A program made the position numbers and the translations under genes. The notes below the pieces were generated by a model. The model had not been told where the DNA came from, made no database searches, and was given only the letters and a program-made list of their open reading frames with translations. A stretch of 19,713 nt of DNA from JBOICV01 sp050740255 (lineage in GTDB: Bacteria > Pseudomonadota > Gammaproteobacteria > Nevskiales > JBOICV01), in the NCBI GenBank assembly GCA_050740255.1, contig JBOICV010000039.1:1-19713 (forward strand), written 5' to 3'. Each line of letters opens with the position of its first letter. The first letter of the stretch is position 1. Below are positions 13,053 to 19,713 of the stretch, piece by piece.

Positions 13053-15319
13053 CAGAACAGCAAGGGGCAGTCACAGATTCGGTACCGAGTGAGGTGGAGG
13101 GAGGACTCGACCTTCGAAGCCTGCTGGCAGATGTGCTGGATCATTGGCCGTTGCTGCTTGCAGTAAGTCTGCTGGCGACGCTAATCGGTCTGTATCGAGC
13201 CTGGGTCGCCACGCCGCTGTTCCGTGCGGAGGCTCTCGTTCAAATCGAAATGCTGTCCTCCGGCTCAACGCTGTCGGACACTATGAATCCCTACCCCTAC
13301 CCCCGGTTTGGAGAAAGCGTAGAGACTCAGCTTGAAATTCTCCGGTCGCGCAGCGTGCTGGGGGAGGCGGTCAAGGCGCAGCACCTGGACCTGGTGGCAG
13401 AGCCCATTTACTACTCAAACTGGGGCAGAGCCCTGGCGCGCGGCCGCGCGGGCCGTACACAGCCTGCCGGTCCCCCTTTGGGTCTCGGTTGGCTTGGTCG
13501 TTACGCATGGGGCGGTGAGCGAATTCGGGTCTCGCAATTTCAGGCGCCAGACGCTATTCGTGGGCGACCGTTCCTGCTGCGGGCGGGAAACACAGGAACC
13601 TATAGCCTGCACCAGGCAGACGGCGCTGAGGTACTGCGGGGCATGGTCGGCGAGGAGGCTTCGACTACGTTGTCAGAAGGCAACGAACTGAAGATTTTCG
13701 TAGCCGAACTGAATGCACGCCCGGGAACGGAGTTCTCTGTCGTACAGTTGCCCGTAAACGTGGCGGCCAACCAGCTTTTGGCCCGCCTGGTTCTTGCTGA
13801 GAGGGGCGATCGCACCGGCGTAGTTACCGTAGGAATTACCAACACCCGTCCCGATGTGGCGGCGGCAATAGCCAATGCTGTTGCGCACACTTTTCTTCTT
13901 CAAAATGTTGAGCGGCTGTCGCAAGAGGCTTCAAACAAGCTCGAATTCTTAAATACACAGCTACCCCGTCTCAAGTCGGAGGTTCAGACAGCCGAGCAGG
14001 CTTTGCTCGACCACCGGACACGCTCCGGTATGTACGAACTCAGCGACGCCGCAAGAAGCCTGTTGGATGCTTCGACAGTGATTGAGAAGACCTTGTCTGA
14101 AATCGACCTGCAGCAGGCGGAGTTGTCGCAGATCTACACGGCCCAACACCCGCAAGTCATGGCTGCGGGGCAGAAGCGACGTCAGCTGCTTGCAGATAAA
14201 GCAGCTCTAGATCAGCGCCTGCAAAGTATCCCGGGCAAAGAGGGTAGGTTGCTCCAGCTGACGCGGGATTCGGAGGTAGCAAACCAGCTCTATTTGATGC
14301 TTTTGAATAAAGCCCAGGAATTGAAGGTTGCGAAGGCAGGCACCGTTGGCAATGTGCGTATCATCGACGAGGCCTTACCTCCCGCTGTAGCCGCCTATCC
14401 AGACAAGCGGCAGATTCTAAGGGCGTGGGCGGTGTTTGGGCTCATCGGTGGCGTGCTCCTGTGTATTGCGCTGGCCCGCATACGCTCCTATCTGCGTTCA
14501 GCGGAGGAAATCGAGCGCAAAACGGGGCTGCCGGTATTTTCCGTCATTCCGCACAGCGCCAATCAGCGCCGGCTCAGCGCCAAAGAGAACAAAGGGCAGC
14601 GGGTTCTCGCCTGGACGCACCAGATGGATCCGGCGGTCGAGAGCTTCCGGAGTTTGCGTGCCAGCCTGCACTTTGCGCAGATGAACGCCACCAACAACAT
14701 CGTGACCGTGACCGGGCCAACACCCGCGGTCGGCAAGTCGTTTGTGGCGCTCAACCTCGCAGCCGTGGTCGCGGACGCCGGGCGCAAGGTATTGCTGGTG
14801 GATGCGGACATGAGGAAGGGCCGGCTGCACGAGACGCTCGGCGTGCCTCGGTCGCCGGGCCTTTCGGAGCTTGTTTCCGGTCAATGTGAACGAGCGGCCG
14901 CCGTTCGTGATCTGGGCAAACCTGGGTTCCATGTCATCACCAGCGGGCAGCAGCCACCCAATCCTACTGAGCTGCTCTCCGCTGCGCAGTTCAAGGATGT
15001 TTTGGCATGGGCCTCAAAGAGCTACGATGTCGTCATCGTTGATACCGCCCCCATCATGAATCTTGCCGACGGGATTCTCGTTTCCCGGCAATCGGGCGCC
15101 GTTTTTCTGGTGGTGCGCGAGCACAAGACCACGTATAGCGAGATTCGTTCGAGCGTGAAGCGGCTGTTGCAGGTGGGTGTGAAAGTCGATGGCCTGATCT
15201 TCAACGGCCTCGCGTCGCGACTCTCGAGCTATGTCCGCGACTACGGCCGTTATGGCCAATATCGCGGCTACTACGGGAAAACATCGGGCGGCGGAGAACC
15301 GCAGAAATCCAACGCATGA
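13049..15319 (+). CDS. Wzc-like polysaccharide co-polymerase / bacterial tyrosine kinase
   Basis: This 756-residue inner-membrane protein is expected to control chain length and export of an exopolysaccharide or capsule. A Wzz domain includes TM1 (about 33-49). A long periplasmic coiled-coil part follows, then the GNVR motif ('GTVGNVRIIDEALPP', about 431) and TM2 (about 455-477). The cytoplasmic BY-kinase domain has Walker A 'GPTPAVGKS' (about 556-564), Walker A' 'VLLVDADMRKG' and Walker B 'VVIVDTAPIM'. The tail carries a tyrosine cluster ('YVRDYGRYGQYRGYYGK') for autophosphorylation. The kinase is fused to the membrane part, as in proteobacterial Wzc/EpsB types. No Wza or phosphatase gene is in the window; they may lie outside. 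The ATG at 13049 overlaps a short leader frame. Confidence 0.92.
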   Translation: MTEQQGAVTDSVPSEVEGGLDLRSLLADVLDHWPLLLAVSLLATLIGLYRAWVATPLFRAEALVQIEMLSSGSTLSDTMNPYPYPRFGESVETQLEILRSRSVLGEAVKAQHLDLVAEPIYYSNWGRALARGRAGRTQPAGPPLGLGWLGRYAWGGERIRVSQFQAPDAIRGRPFLLRAGNTGTYSLHQADGAEVLRGMVGEEASTTLSEGNELKIFVAELNARPGTEFSVVQLPVNVAANQLLARLVLAERGDRTGVVTVGITNTRPDVAAAIANAVAHTFLLQNVERLSQEASNKLEFLNTQLPRLKSEVQTAEQALLDHRTRSGMYELSDAARSLLDASTVIEKTLSEIDLQQAELSQIYTAQHPQVMAAGQKRRQLLADKAALDQRLQSIPGKEGRLLQLTRDSEVANQLYLMLLNKAQELKVAKAGTVGNVRIIDEALPPAVAAYPDKRQILRAWAVFGLIGGVLLCIALARIRSYLRSAEEIERKTGLPVFSVIPHSANQRRLSAKENKGQRVLAWTHQMDPAVESFRSLRASLHFAQMNATNNIVTVTGPTPAVGKSFVALNLAAVVADAGRKVLLVDADMRKGRLHETLGVPRSPGLSELVSGQCERAAAVRDLGKPGFHVITSGQQPPNPTELLSAAQFKDVLAWASKSYDVVIVDTAPIMNLADGILVSRQSGAVFLVVREHKTTYSEIRSSVKRLLQVGVKVDGLIFNGLASRLSSYVRDYGRYGQYRGYYGKTSGGGEPQKSNA

Positions 15320-15375
15320 GTAGGCTGGCCCGCGCCATGCTGCGTCATACACTTGCAGGCCCGGGCTCTTCGAAT

Positions 15376-15401
15376 CCGCTAACGCCGTCTCGGCTAAGCG
15401 G
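15376..15401 (+). other. Hairpin in the 136-base gap before the ABC exporter gene
   Basis: CCGCT-AAC-GCCG-TCT-CGGC-TA-AGCGG can fold into a two-part stem (5 + 4 bp) between the wzc-like and ABC genes. There is no T-run, so it is not a standard terminator. It could be an mRNA processing or stability element. The rest of the gap shows only the GAGGGA ribosome site at 15443-15448. Confidence 0.35.
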
Positions 15402-15455
15402 CACCTCTGAGCTTGAGTTACTGCGTTTGCAGCCACCGCCACGAGGGACACCCAC

Positions 15456-17258
15456 TTGCTAGGGCGTTTTCTTGCGATTTTCGAGCGTGGCGAGAGATGG
15501 CGGCTCGCCGGTTTGCTTGGGCTCACTCTGGCTGGCGGTGTGCTGGAGACCGTCGGCGTCGGCGTCGTCCTGCCATATCTGGCGCTGGTCAGCGACTCTT
15601 CGCTGACTGAAAGATACACCTGGCTCGCGAATCTGCACTCGCAGCTGGGATCGCCTTCGCATGGCGCGCTCCTAGTCATTGTAAGTCTGGCGCTGATCGT
15701 TTTTTTTCTGTTCAAGAACGGCTACATGGTCTGGCTTCAGGACCGGCAGGTGCGGTTTGCCAATACCAAACAGGTAGACCTTTCGCGCCGGCTGCTGGCG
15801 TCGTACTTCCTGCGGCCTTACCAGCAGCAGCTTGCCGGCAGTTCCTCAGTGATGGCACGTGATCTCACTTATTCCGTCACCGAGGTCTGCAACGGTTTGA
15901 TCTTCGCCTCCCTGGGGCTGGCGACGGACGTATTCGCCGCGGCCGGAATTCTAGCGACTCTCCTTTTTGTGGAGCCCACCGCAACATTGGTCGGTGGCGT
16001 GACACTCATCACGTTTGGCTGGCTGCTATATCGTTTCCTGCGCGGACGAATCGCGCTCTATTCTCGTCGGCAGCATCGCGAGCTGGGGGATATGCTGCGG
16101 CAGGCGGGGGAGGCCGCTGGCGCGCTCAAGGAGGTCCGCATTTTAGGAGTGGAGGGCTTCTTTCTTGACCGCTTTCGGGACTCGGCTCTGCGTAACACAC
16201 GCGACTTGCGGCTATTCCAGTTCGTCAACAGCCTGCCGAAGGCGTCTGCGGAAATGCTCCTGACCTTCCTGCTCGCAGGGGCCGTGGTGCTGCTCGTAAT
16301 CGGCCGACAGGACATTGCCGCGGCGCTTCCACTATTGGGCGTCTTTGCAGCCGCAGCGGTTCGGCTGATGCCGATGGTCAGCCGTGTCTCCACCCGCTTG
16401 AATACCGCGCGCAAAGCGATGCCATCGCTCGAGGTCGTGATTGACGCTCTTGAAACGCTAAAGTCCGCAGCTACCGCCGGCATCGTGCTACCGGCGAGGG
16501 CGGAAATCTCCTTCGAAAAGCAGATCCGCATGGATCGTGTGGCGTTTCGCTATCGCAGCCAGAACAGATCGTTGTTCGATGGATTCAGTCTGGATATCCG
16601 CTGTGGCGAACGTGTCGCCCTTATTGGGCGAACCGGTTCCGGAAAGTCCACGCTGCTCGACCTGTTACTCGGCCTGCTTGAGCCGGAAGCGGGAAGCGTT
16701 CTGGTCGACGGCGTAAATATCCGCGACAACCTGCGCTCGTGGCGCAATCTGATCGGTTACATTCCGCAGCACATCTACTTGCTTGACGACAGTGTCCGAC
16801 GCAATGTGGCGCTAGGCATTCCGGACGAACAGATAGACGAACAACGGGTGTGGCAGGTTCTGGAAATGGCGGAGATGGCGGCGGTAGTGCGTGCTCTGCC
16901 AGACGGTCTTCAGGCTCGGGTGGGTGAGCGCGGCGGATTGCTCTCGGGCGGGCAGCGGCAGCGGATCGGAATCGCCCGCGCGCTTTATCATGAACCTCGC
17001 ATCCTGCTGATGGATGAGGCCACTTCCGCGCTGGACAACGAAACCGAGTCCCGCGTGCTGCGCACTATTGATCGTCTGACTCACGAGCGCACCTTGATTA
17101 TGATCGCTCATCGGCTGTCCAGTGTGCAGCAGTGTGAACGAGTGATCCTGATGGACACGGGCCGTATTGTGGATGAAGGCACGTTCGCAGAAATTGCGCA
17201 GCGGCATCCCGATTTTGTTAATCCGGATCGTTCTCGCGCGGACCCATCCCGGGTCTGA
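15456..17258 (+). CDS. ABC exporter (fused permease/ATPase), MsbA/PglK-like
   Basis: This 600-residue half-transporter has an N-terminal six-helix membrane domain and a C-terminal ATPase. Walker A is 'GRTGSGKSTLLDLLLGL' (about residue 391 on), the signature is 'LLSGGQRQRIGIARAL' (about 495-500), Walker B is 'RILLMDEATSALDN' and the H-loop is 'MIAHRLSSV'. All catalytic motifs are intact. Homodimers of this class flip lipids or lipid-linked glycans (MsbA, PglK) or export other molecules. The position after a Wzc-like gene and before sugar- or lipid-modifying enzymes suggests a glycan substrate. The only start in range is TTG at 15456, preceded by GAGGGA at 15443-15448; no in-frame ATG or GTG occurs between the upstream stop (15414) and the family-like sequence. 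Confidence 0.9.
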   Translation: MLGRFLAIFERGERWRLAGLLGLTLAGGVLETVGVGVVLPYLALVSDSSLTERYTWLANLHSQLGSPSHGALLVIVSLALIVFFLFKNGYMVWLQDRQVRFANTKQVDLSRRLLASYFLRPYQQQLAGSSSVMARDLTYSVTEVCNGLIFASLGLATDVFAAAGILATLLFVEPTATLVGGVTLITFGWLLYRFLRGRIALYSRRQHRELGDMLRQAGEAAGALKEVRILGVEGFFLDRFRDSALRNTRDLRLFQFVNSLPKASAEMLLTFLLAGAVVLLVIGRQDIAAALPLLGVFAAAAVRLMPMVSRVSTRLNTARKAMPSLEVVIDALETLKSAATAGIVLPARAEISFEKQIRMDRVAFRYRSQNRSLFDGFSLDIRCGERVALIGRTGSGKSTLLDLLLGLLEPEAGSVLVDGVNIRDNLRSWRNLIGYIPQHIYLLDDSVRRNVALGIPDEQIDEQRVWQVLEMAEMAAVVRALPDGLQARVGERGGLLSGGQRQRIGIARALYHEPRILLMDEATSALDNETESRVLRTIDRLTHERTLIMIAHRLSSVQQCERVILMDTGRIVDEGTFAEIAQRHPDFVNPDRSRADPSRV

Positions 17259-17272
17259 GAAAGCAGAGTTCC

Positions 17273-18154
17273 GTGGCGAGCACGACACAGCTAAAGCAAC
17301 TCATCAACCGGATCCTTCTGCCGGCAAACCTGCGGTTGGATACGCTGACGGCACAACGGCAGGAGGCAGCCCGGCTCACGTCCCTCGCGGAGGCGGGACA
17401 TTTTCAACGTCCCGTTTTCCCGGTTCCCGAAGCGCTGCAGCGTTGTGATCCCCGTCCCGTGCTGTCTGCAGTAGACCGTCATACCGCCCGCTTGCGTGAG
17501 CTGACGCAACCAGGTGCCGGAGAATTTGGCTATCGCTTCGACAACGAGTATTTCCGTTCGCCGGACGCGGAGGTCTACTACGCGATGATCCGCCATTACC
17601 GCCCTCGCCGAATTATCGAGATCGGCTGCGGCCACAGCACGCGTCTTGCTCGTCAGGCCATCAAGGACGGCGAATTGACCACGGAGATGGTGTGTATTGA
17701 TCCGGCGCCGCGGGTGGAGATCGCGGAGTGCGCGCACGAGGTGATTCGGCGGAGGGTCGAGGAACTCGCACCCGATGAGCTCGCGAGTCGCTTGTCCGCG
17801 AACGACATCCTGTTCATAGATTCGAGCCACGAAATTCGAACTGCGAATGACGTGGTCTTTCTCTATCTTCAAGTATTGCCAGTGTTGAAGGCCGGCGTGT
17901 TGGTGCACATCCACGATATTTTCCTGCCGTGGGACTATCCAGAGGAGTGGGTGCGGGAGGGAGGGGTGAATTGGAACGAGCAATACCTGGTTCAAGCGAT
18001 GCTGTCATTGGGCGACCGGTTCAACGTCCTCTGGCCGGGGCACTACTTGCAACGAACCTACGGCGATTTTCACAAACATTTCCCGAATCTGCACGCTGAC
18101 TCGCGCGCGCAGAGTTTCTGGTTGCTGACTAACGGCGGGAGTCAGCGCACATAG
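17273..18154 (+). CDS. Class I SAM-dependent methyltransferase (Methyltransf_24-like)
   Basis: This 293-residue soluble protein contains 'PRRIIEIGCGHSTRLARQA' (about residues 110-128), the SAM-binding motif I of class I methyltransferases. 'MVCIDPAPR' supplies the acidic end of strand 2. 'ILFIDSSHEIRTANDVVFLY' and 'AGVLVHIHDIFLPWDYP' are motifs of the Methyltransf_24/cephalosporin hydroxylase-like group often found in polysaccharide clusters. It may methylate a sugar or a carrier-linked glycan; the substrate is not visible. The start is GTG at 17273, 14 bases after the ABC gene stop, with only a weak GCAGAG ahead of it, so it is probably coupled to the ABC gene in one operon. Confidence 0.85.
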   Translation: MASTTQLKQLINRILLPANLRLDTLTAQRQEAARLTSLAEAGHFQRPVFPVPEALQRCDPRPVLSAVDRHTARLRELTQPGAGEFGYRFDNEYFRSPDAEVYYAMIRHYRPRRIIEIGCGHSTRLARQAIKDGELTTEMVCIDPAPRVEIAECAHEVIRRRVEELAPDELASRLSANDILFIDSSHEIRTANDVVFLYLQVLPVLKAGVLVHIHDIFLPWDYPEEWVREGGVNWNEQYLVQAMLSLGDRFNVLWPGHYLQRTYGDFHKHFPNLHADSRAQSFWLLTNGGSQRT

Positions 18155-18327
18155 AACGATCGCTCGCTTGCGCAGATTCGAGCACGGCCGCATGTCTCCT
18201 GGGAGTTTTCAATCGAGATGAAAGGATGGATAAAACTAACGTAGCTTTACTGGTACCCATGCCCAGCGATTCATGATCAGAACCGCACCGAGCAGCGCTG
18301 GTCTCCCCCGTATTAGCTAGCGCGGCC

Positions 18328-19713
18328 ATGCTTTTTCATAGCTTTGAATTCCTGCTGGTCTTTCTGCCCATCACCTGGGTGGGTTATGTGCTGTTGCGCC
18401 GGCACCTGCCGCTACGGTATGGCTTGGGCTGGCTGACGGCTGCTTCGCTGCTGTTTTTGGGTTGGCACGAACCGTCGTTTCTATTCCTGATGCTGGCGGC
18501 CATCCTTGCAAACTACAGCTGCGCACGCCTGTTGATGGCCGCGCGTACACAGCGATACCGGCAAGCGCTTTTCTGGACGGGAATTGTGCTGAACGTCGGA
18601 TATCTCGGCTACTTCAAGTACTCCGCATGGGCCGTCGGCACAGCCAATCATCTATTTGATCTCAATCAAGCTGTCCCTCAAGTCGTGCTTCCTTTGGCAA
18701 TCTCCTTCTATACGTTCGAACAAATCACGTATCTGGTGGACGTCTACCGGGGTCGTGCCCTTAAGGCAACACTACTTGAATACACGCTGTTTCTTTCGTT
18801 CTTTCCGCAGTTGATAGCAGGGCCGATTCTTCATCATCACGAGATACTGCCGGCACTCAGGCGGCACCAGCTTCGCATTTCGCGCACGCAGATTGCCGTC
18901 GGCATCTCGATGTTCGCTATTGGAATATTCAAGAAAGTGGTGCTGGCGGACCGGCTCGACCGCTATTTCGATCGAGGTTATGAGGTCGTCATTGGCGGGA
19001 TCACCCCGACATTTTTTGATGCATGGTGCATGATGACTTGCGCGGCCATGCACATATACATGGATTACTCTGCCTACGCGGACATGGCGGTCGGTCTGGG
19101 GTTGCTGTTCGGAATACGCTTGCCGCTCAACTTCTATTCGCCCTTCAAGGCCACGACGGTGGCCGAGTTCTGGCGTCGCTGGAACCTGACATTGATGCGT
19201 TTCCTGAGGGAGCACATCTACGTTCCATTGGGCGGCAACCGCCGTGGATTCGGGCGGCAGTCAATCGCGGTACTGGTCACTATGATCCTCTGTGGTCTGT
19301 GGCACGGCGCTGGCTGGAATTGCGTGCTCTGGGGCGGCGTAGTGGGGCTAATCCTTGTCGCGGAACTTGTTCTCAGGCCGCGGTGGGAGGTGCTGGCGCG
19401 TGGCGCTCCGTGGTTCCGGCGTGTATTCGGTCGGGCCGTCGTGTTCGTCTGTTTTGTACTGCCGTTGACGATATTCATGTTCCCCGATACGACCATCGGC
19501 CTGTCGGTGATCGCGTCCATGGTCGGCGCCGAGGGCGTGGTCCTTCCTGAGAGAACCTTGGGCTGGTTGGGTCCCTTGGGCGCTGCGCTCCAAGGGGCAG
19601 GCGTGCAGTTTAAGACGCCGCTGGCCGTCTACTTCGGTGTCAATCAACTGATTTTGCTCGCGGTCACCCTCTTCGTGGTGTACGCATGCCCCAATACCCA
19701 TCAGCTTTTCGGG
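18328..19713 (+). CDS. MBOAT family O-acyltransferase, AlgI-like (3' end outside window)
   Basis: 462 codons are visible and run off the window end. The protein is a multi-pass membrane O-acyltransferase like AlgI, PatA or DltB, which move acyl (often acetyl) groups across the inner membrane to decorate polysaccharides. 'LPLAISFYTFEQITYLVDVY' and 'FFPQLIAGPILHHHEILP' are AlgI-type signatures. 'YSAYADMAVGLGLLFGIRLP' and 'FWRRWNLTLMRFLREHIYVP' with 'LGGNRRGF' form the conserved core. 'LCGLWHGAGWN' carries the putative catalytic His (about residue 326). The ATG at 18328 has no clear Shine-Dalgarno but starts as in relatives ('MLFHSFEFLLVFLPI'). A partner AlgX/AlgJ-like protein might follow outside the window. 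It likely acetylates the glycan exported by this locus (inference). Confidence 0.92.
   Translation, partial: MLFHSFEFLLVFLPITWVGYVLLRRHLPLRYGLGWLTAASLLFLGWHEPSFLFLMLAAILANYSCARLLMAARTQRYRQALFWTGIVLNVGYLGYFKYSAWAVGTANHLFDLNQAVPQVVLPLAISFYTFEQITYLVDVYRGRALKATLLEYTLFLSFFPQLIAGPILHHHEILPALRRHQLRISRTQIAVGISMFAIGIFKKVVLADRLDRYFDRGYEVVIGGITPTFFDAWCMMTCAAMHIYMDYSAYADMAVGLGLLFGIRLPLNFYSPFKATTVAEFWRRWNLTLMRFLREHIYVPLGGNRRGFGRQSIAVLVTMILCGLWHGAGWNCVLWGGVVGLILVAELVLRPRWEVLARGAPWFRRVFGRAVVFVCFVLPLTIFMFPDTTIGLSVIASMVGAEGVVLPERTLGWLGPLGAALQGAGVQFKTPLAVYFGVNQLILLAVTLFVVYACPNTHQLFG

Noticed and set aside
18218..18276. Very short ORFs with AAAGG in the gap before the acyltransferase gene
   Set aside because: The Shine-Dalgarno-like bases touch or overlap the start codons, and the peptides are 8-16 residues with no supporting feature.
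1..19713. tRNA or rRNA genes, CRISPR arrays, replication origin
   Set aside because: No cloverleaf-type sequence, regularly spaced repeats or DnaA-box clusters were seen on either strand.

Overview
The window is a GC-rich (roughly 60-65%) piece of a bacterial chromosome, most likely a gammaproteobacterium. The pointers are a bipartite 'aggagcg...cgctcct' REP-type palindrome of the kind common in Pseudomonas and Xanthomonas relatives, a DHA2 exporter, a FadD-type ligase, a Wzc-type tyrosine autokinase and an AlgI-type acyltransferase. The lineage is inferred from gene content only; there is no rRNA or other marker gene. All calls come from reading the sequence, with no database search.

Layout. 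(1) 1-893: the 5' end of an IS3-family element on the minus strand, inserted into a GH3 beta-glucosidase gene whose C-terminal third remains. (2) 894-1313: intergenic DNA with two dispersed palindromic repeats, then an AT-rich promoter region. (3) 1314-7062: a cluster of small soluble proteins (two VOC/PhnB-like, one SRPBCC, one DUF1428, two YciI/DGPF), a divergent DHA2 efflux pump and an ECF42-type sigma factor with a long C-terminal extension. (4) 7208-10744: an EthA-like Baeyer-Villiger monooxygenase and a long-chain acyl-CoA synthetase, closed by a bidirectional terminator. (5) 10819-11924, minus strand: a one-domain GIY-YIG protein and an RNA 2',3'-cyclic phosphodiesterase (ThpR). (6) 12025-19713: a secreted FecR-domain protein, a Wzc-like polysaccharide co-polymerase/tyrosine kinase preceded by a short leader ORF, an MsbA/PglK-type ABC exporter, a SAM methyltransferase and an MBOAT acyltransferase cut by the window end. 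Region 6 looks like the edge of an exopolysaccharide or glycan export and decoration locus.

The main result is in region 3. Three intergenic sites share the pattern GCTGTCGA, 15 bases, GTTCG(A/T)CG. The TGTCGA box and the CG(A/T)C box are exactly 17 bases apart each time. One site lies upstream of the first VOC gene. The other two form a divergent pair between the efflux pump and the yciI-sigma genes. Each points at the first gene of a transcription unit, and the boxes match the promoter recalled for ECF42 sigma factors. The cluster therefore reads as a self-contained regulon: the sigma factor is made from one of its own promoters and drives the small-protein operon and the exporter. No anti-sigma gene is nearby; the sigma factor's own C-terminal domain is the likely control element. 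What the small proteins do together is unknown.
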